From positions 1,860,001 through 1,924,000 of the forward strand of contig NZ_CP117781.1 in NCBI RefSeq assembly GCF_028657905.1: DNA of 64,000 bases. Direction: 5' to 3'. The notes beneath the pieces are model-generated. The model was not told the DNA's origin. It was given only the letters and a program-made list of their open reading frames with translations, and did no database searches. A program made the translations under genes and the position numbers. Source of the stretch: Burkholderia sp. FERM BP-3421 (GTDB lineage: Bacteria > Pseudomonadota > Gammaproteobacteria > Burkholderiales > Burkholderiaceae). How positions within the stretch are numbered: the first letter of the stretch is position 1; the number at the start of each line of letters is the position of its first letter. Positions 8,752-16,611 of the stretch are shown here, piece by piece.

Positions 8752-9657
8752 ATGAAAAATATCGAAAGATTGATCAACGATCCGCCGCTGCGGGCGGTAC
8801 GCGCCTTCGAGGCGTTCGCGCGCCTCGGCTCGGTGACGGCCGCCGCCGCCGAGCTGGCGATCACGCCGTCGGCGGTGAGCCACCAGCTACAGTTGCTTGA
8901 TAGCTTCATCCAGACGCCGCTGACCGTCCGCGACGGCCGCATGCTCGCGCTCACCGACGAAGGTCGCGACTACTACCGGTCGATCAGCGCGGCGTTCTCG
9001 ATGCTGCGCAGCGCGACGGGCGTCGTGCGCGATCGCGCGACCTTGCGGCAGATCACCGTGAGCCTGATTCCACTGTTCGGCATCGGCTGGTTCATCCCGC
9101 GCCTTCATGCGTTTCTGGCGGACAACACCGATGTCGACGTCACCGTGCTGTATGCGAATCACCGCAACTACCTGAGCGACGCATCGGATCTGTCGATCCG
9201 TTTCGGGATCGGCGACTGGTCGGGGTATCGGTGCGAGCGGCTGTTGCCGGGCGCCGTGGTGCCCGTGTGCAGCGCCGCGTTCCTGCGCCGTCATGGACCG
9301 TTTCGCAAGCCTGCGGATCTCGCGGCCGTACCGCTCGTGCACGACGAGGATCGCGGCGCGTGGGTGAACTGGCTGCGCGGCGCGGGCGTGAAACATGTGT
9401 CGAACGTGGTCGGGCCGATGTTCGAGGATGGTCAGCTCACGTTGAGCGCCGCCCGTGCCGGGTTGGGTGCGGCGTTGTTGCGGGCGCCGTTGATCGAGCG
9501 GGAACTGGCGAGCGGCGAACTGGTGCGGTTGTTCGATCAGGCGCTCGACGACGGGCGCAATTACTACCTGTGCAGCAGGACCGACACCGAACTGCCGGAT
9601 GGAGCGCGGAGGCTGGCGGAATGGCTCAGGGGGACCGTGGGGCGCGGGGTGGGATGA
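8752..9657 (+). CDS. LysR-family regulator (GcvA-like)
   Basis: A 301-residue LysR protein. The helix-turn-helix is SVTAAAAELAITPSAVSHQ (about residues 24-42), followed by the long linker helix and a GcvA-type effector domain (SLIPLFGIGWFIPRLHAF). It is divergent from the ATC-hydrolase operon, the classic arrangement for a LysR activator of the neighbouring operon. I infer that it senses ATC, cysteine or a pathway intermediate; the sequence does not show the ligand. Confidence 0.85.
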   Translation: MKNIERLINDPPLRAVRAFEAFARLGSVTAAAAELAITPSAVSHQLQLLDSFIQTPLTVRDGRMLALTDEGRDYYRSISAAFSMLRSATGVVRDRATLRQITVSLIPLFGIGWFIPRLHAFLADNTDVDVTVLYANHRNYLSDASDLSIRFGIGDWSGYRCERLLPGAVVPVCSAAFLRRHGPFRKPADLAAVPLVHDEDRGAWVNWLRGAGVKHVSNVVGPMFEDGQLTLSAARAGLGAALLRAPLIERELASGELVRLFDQALDDGRNYYLCSRTDTELPDGARRLAEWLRGTVGRGVG

Positions 9658-9760
9658 GGAGGCCGGGCGGGCGTTGGCGTGATGTCTTTTGCCTCGGCCC
9701 GTCCCGCTGATGCCAACGCGGGCCCATACGGCGGCCGCGCGGTGGGGTTGTGGTCGAGCC

Positions 9761-10710
9761 TTATGTTGCGCTGGCGTCGTTCAGTTGCTTGATGTCGTCC
9801 TGGCCGAGCGGCAAGCGCAGCGCTTCGCCAAGCGCCTTCAGTTGCGCCAGCGATGTCGCGCTCGCGATCGGCGCGGTCACGCTCGGGCGCGCGATCTGCC
9901 AGGCGAGCGCGACCGAGGTCGGCGTCGTGTCGTGCTTCTCTCGGCCACGCTGTCGAGCGCCGCCAGGATCCGCAGGCCGCGCTCGTTCAGGTATTTCTCC
10001 ACGCGTGAGCCGCGCGCGCGGTTTTGCAGGTCGGCGCTGGTGCGGTACTTGCCGGACAGGAAGCCGCTCGCCAGCGCGAAGTACGTGACGACGCCGAGTT
10101 TCAGGTCGGCTACGACGGGCTCCAGGTCGCGTTCGTATTCGGCGCGGTTGTAGAGGTTGTACTCGGGCTGGATCACCTGATAGGCAGGCAGGCCGTGGCG
10201 GCGGCTCACGTCGGCCGACTCGCGCAGACGCTCGACGCTGAAATTCGACGCGCCGATGATGCGGACCTTCCCCGCCTCGATCAGCGTCTGGTAGGCGGAC
10301 AGGGTTTCCTCGATCGGTGCGCCGTCGGGAAAATCGCGGTGCGAGAAATAGAGATCGATGTAGTCGGTCTGCAGGCGGCGCAGGGAATCATCGGCCGCTT
10401 GCAGGATGTTGGCGCGCGTCAGGCTCGCGCGCGAGCCGAGCATGCCGACCTTCGTCGCGATCACCACCTGCTCGCGCTTGCCCGTGCGCTTGAGCCACTT
10501 GCCGATGATCGCCTCCGATTCACCGCCCTGATTGCCGGGAACCCAGGAGGAATAGACGTCTGCTGTATCGATGAAATTGATGCCATGGTCGGCGAGCGCG
10601 TCGAGCAGCGAAAACGACGTGTTCTCGTCGGCGGTCCAGCCAAAAACGTTGCCGCCGAAAACCAGCGGCGAAACCTGGATCGTCGAGGGGCCTAGGAAAC
10701 GCAATGCCAT
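9761..10710 (-). pseudogene. Aldo/keto reductase with a C-terminal frameshift
   Basis: An aldo/keto reductase of about 316 residues if repaired. The frame from ATG 10710 holds the catalytic Asp48 and Tyr53 (NFIDTADVYSSW), Lys87 (VVIATKVG) and the SHRDF histidine. After about LDSVAE the frame is lost near 9940. A one-base shift restores HDTTPTSVALAWQIARPSV and the usual end, stopping at 9761-9763. The net change is one missing base. The ORF can be extended upstream to 10956, but the family start is MALRFLG, so 10710 is used. It may be a real mutation or an assembly indel. Confidence 0.8.
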
Positions 10711-11040
10711 GCTTTCTCTCCGGTTGGGGTGAGGTTGGGGATGGGCGTGGAACGAGAAGCGAGGTGTGGCAGAGGCGACGGAGGAATCGTAACGCGATCC
10801 GCCTGGGTTTTCCGGCGCAGTTCTTGCGTCGAGGGGCGACTCGTTTTGCTGCGACTCGATACAGGGCGGCATGACGTGCTCGATGTACGGACTTGGCCCC
10901 GTCCGCAAACTGATCGAGCGTGGCGAGGCATACTTCGCGACGCTGCCTGCGATCAAATCGGCAGCATGGCGGCCTCGGACATGCGACTTAAAAATATCGA
11001 AAACCTGTCCGAACGAGCGAGGCCGCCTTTGAGTCGTCGA
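10711..11040. other. Intergenic region between reductase and porin genes, nothing recognised
   Basis: No convincing gene is present in these 330 bases. The reading frames running through it have no recognisable family sequence and no plausible ribosome-binding site. It should contain the promoter for the leftward reductase gene and the terminator of the leftward porin gene; neither stands out. Confidence 0.4.
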
Positions 11041-12207
11041 TTAGAAGCTATGCTGCATGCCAACGTTGACTTGAACCTGGTTACCGCCCGATGCCGTGTT
11101 ACCAAAATCGGCAGCCGAAGCCTGAGCGCCCTGAGCATGGACATAGGCACCCATGGCGTAAACTGCGGTGCGCTTCGACAGCGCGTACGTGGTACCCAGC
11201 GACACCTGGTTGATCGAAGCCATTGTGCGGCCTTCGGCAGCTTGCTTGGGCGTGGCAGCGGAACCGTAGACATACGTGTACCCGGTGGCCAGCGACAACG
11301 CCGGGGTGACCTGGTACTGCAGGAGGGCGCCCAACACGTTGAAGTGGATCGACGGCTGGCCATCGTTGCCATGGTACTGAGCGTTCGAGTAGCGCACGCC
11401 AGCCGTGTACGGCCCCACCTGGTATTGAGCGGCGATTTGGGCGATGCCCGCGCTCTTGAACGCATTGCCGCCGGTGTAACCCGAACTCGGATAGCCCAGC
11501 GTAGCGCCGAACATCGGTTGTGCTGTCGCGTTCGACCACCCGTTCCCGCCCTGGTTGGCGGCATGGAAGTAGCCGCCCGCGACCGTCAGGCCACCTTGAG
11601 CGTAGTTCGCCGCCGCCGACCACGATTGACCCGAGCCCATCGCGCCGGCAACACCGCCGAACGAGTACGCGCCTTCGGCCCGGAAGCCGTTGAAGAGCGG
11701 CGAAATGTACTTCACGGCGCTATTTTGGTTCGTCGTGTTGTCGTTGTTGTCCACGTCGCCCGGGGTCGAGAAGGTCGACGCCGAAATGGCGTCGCCCGTC
11801 AGGCCCTGGACCATTTCCGTCACGGCGTCGAGCTGGCGCCCCAGACGCAGCGTACCGTATCGATCGGAAGCGAGGCCTACGTAGGCCTGGCGGTTGAACA
11901 ACGAACGCGTGGAACCAATGGGGCCCTGGCCGCCGATGCCACCTGTGCCAATGTTGAAGCCATTTTCGATCTTGAATACCGCCTTGAGGCCGCCGCCGAG
12001 GTCTTCCTCACCCTTGAGGCCCCACTTGTTCGAACCTGCGGCGCCGCCATCCAGCCCGAACCGCTTGTCGCCGTTGATGTTCGAGGTGTAGCCGATACCC
12101 GCATCGAGCATGCCATACAGGGTGATCGATGACTGCGCCATTGCCACCGAAGATGCGGCGAAAACGGCAACAGCGATAACGCTGACGTTGATTTTTTTGT
12201 ATTTCAT
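11041..12207 (-). CDS. Gram-negative trimeric porin (OmpC/OmpN-like)
   Basis: A 388-residue outer-membrane porin of the Burkholderia/Neisseria class. The signal peptide runs to about residue 24 (hydrophobic core VSVIAVAVFAASSVAMA, then QSS). The mature part starts with SITLYGMLDAGIGY, the usual first strand, and the protein ends in a phenylalanine (NVGMQHSF), the signal for BAM-dependent assembly. An in-frame extension to 12309 is rejected because the signal peptide defines the start. It forms a 16-stranded general diffusion channel in family members. No neighbour is obviously co-transcribed. Confidence 0.92.
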   Translation of the reverse strand: MKYKKINVSVIAVAVFAASSVAMAQSSITLYGMLDAGIGYTSNINGDKRFGLDGGAAGSNKWGLKGEEDLGGGLKAVFKIENGFNIGTGGIGGQGPIGSTRSLFNRQAYVGLASDRYGTLRLGRQLDAVTEMVQGLTGDAISASTFSTPGDVDNNDNTTNQNSAVKYISPLFNGFRAEGAYSFGGVAGAMGSGQSWSAAANYAQGGLTVAGGYFHAANQGGNGWSNATAQPMFGATLGYPSSGYTGGNAFKSAGIAQIAAQYQVGPYTAGVRYSNAQYHGNDGQPSIHFNVLGALLQYQVTPALSLATGYTYVYGSAATPKQAAEGRTMASINQVSLGTTYALSKRTAVYAMGAYVHAQGAQASAADFGNTASGGNQVQVNVGMQHSF

Positions 12208-13061
12208 CTGTATTTCACAGTCAGGAGTGGTTTTGGGATTGATTGAAACGGGGTACGTTGTATTCGAATGCAGATGACGGGCACGGCCTGCGCGGTGTCT
12301 CAGCCGCAACGGTCGGTGTCATATTCGAAAATCCGGCATATCAAATTGAATTAATTTCGTTATCCTTGTAAATATATGCAGGGAGACACCATACCCCTCG
12401 ATCTGTCTGGCGCCCACCCGATTAGATTGACCGCGGCGTCCCTGCCTGGACGAAAACCGCCTCCTTGCTTCCGTTGTCGCTCCAGCTGTACGGCACCACG
12501 GATCGCGGATGTGCCGAATCGCCGGCATTCAGCGCCGGTACCTCGCCTTCCTGTTCCAGCGAAACGTCACCATCCCCTGCGCTGCGTGTTGATTTCGCGG
12601 CGCGTCTTGTCCGCGATCGTGCGCTATAGCGCTCGATTCGAACTGACGCCCTCCCGCCCTGTTCGCGATCCAGGCGAACCGATGTGCCGAATCCTCGAGG
12701 CCGAAAAACCCGAGTGGATCGCCCATCACCGGCGACAAAAAGCGGGCCGGAAATACCGATCGCCATGGCAGGCTGATTGGCTCGCTTCAGTCCCTGGCGA
12801 CGTGCGCAAACCTATTCGCTTTGCAGGTGTAAAAACCATATCAGGAACATAAATTGTCGTCAAAATTAGTTTGGTATAAGTTAATCTAGTTTGATGGCCT
12901 TGCGTGAGGCGAGAGTCGCACCGCGATCGCTTCCGTCACGATGATTTCACCGCCTCAGGTCAAAGGCACGATGGAATTCAGACCGTAAACGAAGCGCGGG
13001 CCGTGAGTGCTACCAACACTCACGACCCGCTGACCACCACCAACTCGCCACGGAGTTGATC
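12208..13061. other. Long intergenic region, possible gene remnants
   Basis: About 850 bases lie between the porin start and the first symE gene with no intact gene I can support. The first ~160 bases are AT-rich and should hold the porin promoter. Between about 12420 and 12770 the minus strand reads as short, broken, protein-like pieces (for example PYSWSDNGSKEAVFVQAG near 12440-12510, and GDPLGFFGLED near 12700-12730). These could be relics of a gene or of another Rhs tip, but frames break and similarity is weak. A hairpin sits just before symE. Confidence 0.35.
12996..13030 (+). promoter_or_regulatory. Stem-loop just upstream of symE
   Basis: The arms 12996-13009 and 13017-13030 pair over 14 positions with one mismatch, around the 7-base loop CTACCAA. 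It ends 31 bases before the symE ATG. In Escherichia coli symE is repressed by the antisense RNA SymR, which overlaps its 5' region. This hairpin could be part of the symE leader or the terminator of such an antisense RNA; that role is inferred. Confidence 0.45.
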
Positions 13062-13295
13062 ATGGCTAAGACCAATCATAAAGCACGTCCGGCAGCCCAC
13101 GAACCGCGCACCGCACTCAGCTTGACCCTTCAGTCATCGGCCGATCAGCTAACCTACATCGATCAGCCTCGCATGCCTTGGATGGAAGTGGTCGACGCTC
13201 ACCTCGACATCCTCGGTTTCAAATCCGGTGAACGCGTCTGCCTCTCTATCAATCATGTCACTCGTCAGATCTCTATCTCGCCTGACTTCGGGTGA
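13062..13295 (+). CDS. SymE-family toxin-like protein (intact copy)
   Basis: A 77-residue protein resembling the SymE family. The C-terminal half has the compact beta pattern of the AbrB-like SymE fold (LDILGFKSGERVCLSINH, then RQISISPDFG). In E. coli SymE is an SOS-induced RNA- or nucleoid-acting type I toxin. Here the family is associated with Rhs loci. The ATG at 13062 has CGGAG eight bases upstream; the in-frame TTG at 13056 is less likely. It points toward, and converges with, the immunity gene of displaced module A. Two degraded copies of the same gene lie at 14469-14497 and 15998-16213. Confidence 0.7.
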   Translation: MAKTNHKARPAAHEPRTALSLTLQSSADQLTYIDQPRMPWMEVVDAHLDILGFKSGERVCLSINHVTRQISISPDFG

Positions 13296-13341
13296 CAGCA
13301 CATACACCAAGGGCCGCGATAGCGCCCCTTTATCTAGCTAA

Positions 13342-13674
13342 TTAAGTATGATCGACTATACGATACTGATCTGGCTTGATCCACGATATTGACCGATAAG
13401 GAGCAGAAATAACTCCGGTCTCTCGATAATGCTCGACGAGTTCTTCCGGGCTCCAATCTCGACCTGCCGAGAACAGTGCACTAATCTCGATAAGCATCTT
13501 CACAAGATTCTGACGATCGGCATCACTCGAAATCGGTCGAACCCACTGACCCCCTTGCTTACTAAATCCGGCAGATTGCAAAATGTGGGTATGTTCATAA
13601 ACACTCGAAATAACAACGCACCTATTCCCGGCCACCTCAACAACAATAGTCTCATTCTCTGGAAAGAGCGTCAT
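13342..13674 (-). CDS. Putative immunity protein for displaced Rhs tip A
   Basis: A 110-residue acidic protein of unknown family (starts MTLFPENETIVVEVAGN). Its ATG overlaps the original stop codon of the displaced Rhs tip A in an ATGA junction, the coupling expected of a toxin-immunity pair. It is AT-richer than the genomic background, as is common for Rhs immunity genes. It remains intact although its toxin carries a stop codon. No signal peptide or membrane segment is seen, so it should act in the cytoplasm. Assignment as immunity protein rests on position. Confidence 0.6.
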   Translation of the reverse strand: MTLFPENETIVVEVAGNRCVVISSVYEHTHILQSAGFSKQGGQWVRPISSDADRQNLVKMLIEISALFSAGRDWSPEELVEHYRETGVISAPYRSISWIKPDQYRIVDHT

Positions 13675-14258
13675 TTCCTAACCTTTACGTTCACGATTGT
13701 CTTGGCATAGTCATTGTCTGCAGTGGATACAGAGTTCACCACCATCTCTGGCGCTCCGCCCGGCAAATGGTTGCCTGGGCCGAGGAATTATTGGTTACCC
13801 TCCATTGGACTGCGTGGTTCGAGATTTTGTAGGCCGCTGACCTGTCGAATATTAAATCCATCTTGCAATGATCCCGGCACCAATCCCATATCCTGCTCCA
13901 TCTGAGCAGCCTTGCTACGCGAAATCGTCGCACATCCCTTTCGGCATCGCCCCTTCAAATAACCTAGAGATCCTTGCTTGTCTGTAACAAACGTACCTGC
14001 ACGCCCAATCGTTGGATATTGATCCCAAGCCGTCGGACTAACGTTGTATCCAACGTTCCCGTCCAACATCTTCTGCTGCCGAAGGCGAGCGTTGGCGATT
14101 CGCTGCTGGTCATCGCCAGAAAGACCTAACGGATCTATCCACTGAGTCGGATTCGGTACGTACTGGAATACGTTCAGCCCACCACGCAACCCAATCGGAT
14201 CCTTCGAAAGGTAGCGTCCGACGGTGGGATCATAGTACCGATGCCGGTTATAAACTAA
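13671..14258 (-). pseudogene. Displaced Rhs C-terminal tip A, interrupted by an in-frame stop
   Basis: An orphan Rhs 3' fragment without the large Rhs barrel. It begins at the core end ([10 protein letters not shown]), continues with [17 protein letters not shown] and the conserved cleavage motif WIDPLGL, then a variable domain of about 145 residues. A TAA at 13788-13790 interrupts that domain after EGNQ. The same frame then runs on for 38 codons (FLGPGNHLPGGAPEMVVN onward) and stops at 13671-13673, exactly overlapping the immunity start. The extra stretch therefore belonged to the protein, and a tyrosine or similar codon became TAA. The toxin family was not recognised. Confidence 0.75.
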
Positions 14259-14347
14259 CCACTTCGACGCTCAACTCCCACGCACGGCCGCAACTCCTTA
14301 CCCAACAAGCCTTTCCGCCATCACCTCCCGCACCATCCAATTTTTTC
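14241..14347. repeat. Junction repeat, copy 1
   Basis: About 107 bases are shared almost base for base with 15803-15910 (a few substitutions and a one-base indel). Each copy begins in the VYNRHRY codons at the upstream end of a displaced Rhs tip and runs into the following symE remnant region. The duplication shows that modules A and B were joined to older sequence at the same place, probably by homologous recombination. Confidence 0.8.
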
Positions 14348-14468
14348 TCTCAGACGTGATTCTCCACACGATTCAACTATGAGTTACCGGGTTTGACGAC
14401 ACCTGCAGGGCAGCGGCCAATCCAGCGCATCGTGTGCCGATACTCCATCTTCGCGCTCTGGGCCCCGT

Positions 14469-14530
14469 ATGATCTCTATCTCGCCGGACTTCGGATGACT
14501 CTACATATACAAGGGCCTCGACGGCAGCCC
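14469..14530 (+). pseudogene. symE 3'-end remnant with degenerate terminator
   Basis: Bases 14469-14497 match the last codons of the intact symE (ATCTCTATCTCGCC then GACTTCGG and the stop). The following CAAGGGCCTCGACGGCAGCCC is a decayed form of the hairpin that follows the other symE copies. The rest of the gene is gone. It marks the boundary between module A and module B. Confidence 0.6.
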
Positions 14531-14541
14531 TTAGCTACACA

Positions 14542-14817
14542 CTAAATCTTCGATGCTGCTGATTTTATGGATTTCTTCAATTTATCCAATTTTCCCCACC
14601 AATCGTTCTGACTGAGGTGAGGTAGATGCAAGTCACCAAGCCATCGTACATGCGCCATACTTTCTAAGTCGTTAAGCGCATTCTTCCTTTCAAAATAATT
14701 GACTGACACGTTGCTTACTAAATCAGCAAGGCGCCTGACCTCACGCGCCTCACTCTGGAAGCCATTTTTCTGCAGTTCGTATACAATTTCTTCAGTTATG
14801 TTTTGCAACGCGTTCAT
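14542..14817 (-). CDS. Small orphan protein in module B, possible second immunity protein
   Basis: A 91-residue, predominantly helical, AT-rich coding sequence (MNALQNITEEIVYELQKNGF start, lysine-rich end). It has a strong Shine-Dalgarno (AGGAG directly before the ATG region). It lies 60 bases downstream of the SMI1/KNR4 immunity gene and in the same direction. I do not recognise the family. Position between immunity B and the symE remnant suggests an additional immunity gene, perhaps left from a toxin that has been lost. Confidence 0.55.
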   Translation of the reverse strand: MNALQNITEEIVYELQKNGFQSEAREVRRLADLVSNVSVNYFERKNALNDLESMAHVRWLGDLHLPHLSQNDWWGKLDKLKKSIKSAASKI

Positions 14818-14877
14818 CTCCTAATTGCCCCGTGCACTTTCCCGTCGCGGCGACTCCGGATTCAGTAATCCTAAAGC

Positions 14878-15276
14878 CTATCTCTCCCCGAGCGTCAATC
14901 CCTTTAAATTTATCAAAAGGTCGGATAACGAATCAGCTGACCTTTTCATAAATTTTGAATTCATCACTCCCATCCCCACTTCAAATATCTCTCCAGCCGC
15001 ATCGATCAAAATTGCTTGACCTCCGCTATCATCGCCGATCATAAAATATCCCGGGATATATTTTTTGACTTCATATTCGATATTTCTTTCTGGCAAAATT
15101 TCTATTTCATGCAAAGCCAAGCGGCCTGTTGAATTAAGTCCGTTTGCTATTAAAAGAAAATCGACGTATTCTTTCGGAAAAGACAGGCCGACTTTCGCTT
15201 CAGCAGCATGAATCTGGCTAGGTGTTGCGGGAATCTTCAGATCAAAGAGTTGACTAAGATTTGCTTTATTTAGCAT
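14878..15276 (-). CDS. SMI1/KNR4-family immunity protein (module B)
   Basis: A 132-residue protein of the SMI1/KNR4 superfamily. The pattern ATPSQIHAAEAKVGLSFP-KEYVDFLLIANG is the family's helical start, followed by a beta-rich part with the GDDSGGQAILID strand. This is one of the most common immunity families in bacterial polymorphic toxin systems and typically neutralises nucleases. The ATG at 15276 has AGGAG upstream and overlaps the toxin gene by 11 bases. The gene is intact although its toxin is frameshifted. Confidence 0.85.
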   Translation of the reverse strand: MLNKANLSQLFDLKIPATPSQIHAAEAKVGLSFPKEYVDFLLIANGLNSTGRLALHEIEILPERNIEYEVKKYIPGYFMIGDDSGGQAILIDAAGEIFEVGMGVMNSKFMKRSADSLSDLLINLKGLTLGER

Positions 15277-15830
15277 TGAAAGCTCCTAAACAGTCGAAAT
15301 ATTTGTAATTTTTCCGCATTGCCCGCCTTACGACATTTTCTGGAACGCCTGCCACCCTCATCTGCCGAGCAGCCTCATTAAACTCAGTCTGTACATCTGT
15401 ATTGAAGCCGTATTGATTGCGGAATGCCCGCTGCATACCGGAGATCTGGGCATGGACAGAGCCCGAGGTGCTCGGCAGCAGAACCGCCGGCGCAGCTCTT
15501 GAACTTATAGGTCCCGTTGGGAAAAACCTGCTGCTTTGCCCATTCCTGCTGAATCGGATGATGTGATTGCACCAGTCCGTCGGCAACCGTATTCGTGTTG
15601 CCCGGCGCCCGATTCGCTTGGGGGCTAAGATTTCCGTGTTGGTCCGCGTCGTTCACACGGTAGCCGCCAGGCCGGCGGCATGCTAGGCCAAACGGGTCAA
15701 TCCAACTTATCGGGTTCGCCGCATACTGGTAGATATTGATCCCCCCCAGCAACCCAATCGGATCTCGGTTAATGAACCTACCCGTCTCCGGATCATAGAA
15801 GCGATGCCGGTTATAAACTAACCGCTTCGA
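15266..15830 (-). pseudogene. Displaced Rhs C-terminal tip B, frameshifted nuclease-like toxin
   Basis: An orphan Rhs tip. It keeps [20 protein letters not shown] and the WIDPFGL cleavage motif, then a variable domain with [14 protein letters not shown]. Near 15508 one base is missing, and the other frame supplies [19 protein letters not shown] and the end KNYKYFDCLGAFNAK. Joined, these give a toxin of about 150 residues. The paired histidines in SHHPIQ and the SVHAQ histidine suggest a His-dependent nuclease of the HNH type, consistent with the SMI1/KNR4 partner. Function is inferred; as sequenced the toxin cannot be made whole. Confidence 0.7.
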
Positions 15831-15910
15831 CGTTCAACTCCCACGCACGGCCGCAACCCCTTACCCAGCAAGCCTTTCCGCCATCACCTCCCGCATCATC
15901 CAATTTTTTC
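15803..15910. repeat. Junction repeat, copy 2
   Basis: Second copy of the repeat at 14241-14347, lying at the upstream end of displaced tip B. It continues into a degraded symE gene. Confidence 0.8.
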
Positions 15911-15997
15911 GCCTAGATGCGATTCTCAGCGCCTTCGCATCTCAATTCAATCATAGAACGCTGGATTTGCCGTAGTCCGCAAGACGACGGCGAACTC

Positions 15998-16213
15998 ATG
16001 GTGGTGCTCGTCAAGCAGCGCACGAACCACATACCGCCCTCAGCTTGCCCCGTCGATCATCGATCAGCTAACCTATATCGATCAGCCCCGTATGCCCTGG
16101 ATGGAAGCTGTCAACGCCCGTCCGGCATTCTCGGCTTCAAACCCGGCGAACGCGTCTGCCTCTCCATCAATCATGTCACTCGCCAGATTTCTATCTCGCC
16201 CGACTTCGGGTGA
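15998..16213 (+). pseudogene. symE pseudogene (frameshifted full-length copy)
   Basis: This segment follows the intact symE almost to its end. The CCGATCAGCTAACCTA-type stretch, the MPWME codons and the last 25 codons (GFKPGERVCLSINH, SISPDFG) are all recognisable. Small deletions in the first third and near 16117 put the parts in different frames, so no SymE-length product can be read. It lies between modules B and C and converges with the module C immunity gene. Confidence 0.75.
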
Positions 16214-16224
16214 CAGCACATACA

Positions 16225-16250
16225 CCAAGGGCCGCGATAGCGGCCCTTGG
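16225..16250. terminator. Bidirectional hairpin between symE copy and immunity C
   Basis: CCAAGGGCCGC and GCGGCCCTTGG form a perfect 11-base stem around GATA. It sits between the convergent symE pseudogene and immunity gene C. The same hairpin, with mismatches, follows the symE copies at about 13309-13335 and 14500-14522. Confidence 0.65.
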
Positions 16251-16260
16251 CATCGATTCG

Positions 16261-16611
16261 TTAATGCAAATCTAAGAAGTCGTCTCGCTGCGCATAGTGG
16301 TTAAGGCATCGAACTACCTCATCCACGGATGCCGTTGGTTTTTGCTTGTACGCTAGGTCGACAACATCTTGGAAGTGTTCCCGCATGTAGCCTTGCTCAA
16401 GCCCCAACGCTGTTACTGATTGCGGCAATACCTCGTTGTCATCGTCATCAAAGTCCGGCACATCGCCGACATAGACCTCCATTCCCGGCCGTAAGTCGTC
16501 GACACCCTTGCGAACGTAGATCATATAAATCTCATCTCGGTCCTTCTTCTCCTTGACCAAGCCGATCAGATCGTCAAGCGTGTAAAACGCATTCACAACA
16601 AAGTTGCTCAT
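16261..16611 (-). CDS. DUF7716-like immunity protein (module C)
   Basis: A 116-residue acidic protein. The pattern (TLDDLIGLVKEK near the start, then EVLPQSVTALGLEQGYM, QDVVDLAYKQKPTASVDEVVRCLNHY and a closing DDFLDL) resembles the DUF7716 family found next to Rhs nucleases. The ATG at 16611 overlaps the toxin stop as ATGA and is preferred over in-frame ATGs at 16620 and further upstream. It is the probable inhibitor of the WHH nuclease tip of the same module. Confidence 0.65.
   Translation of the reverse strand: MSNFVVNAFYTLDDLIGLVKEKKDRDEIYMIYVRKGVDDLRPGMEVYVGDVPDFDDDDNEVLPQSVTALGLEQGYMREHFQDVVDLAYKQKPTASVDEVVRCLNHYAQRDDFLDLH

Noticed and set aside
10729..12132. A 467-codon plus-strand frame over the porin
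   Set aside because: The minus strand has a full porin with signal peptide and terminal Phe; this frame is its shadow.
12376..12852. A 158-codon plus-strand frame
   Set aside because: No ribosome-binding site, no similarity, and composition typical of a non-coding frame.
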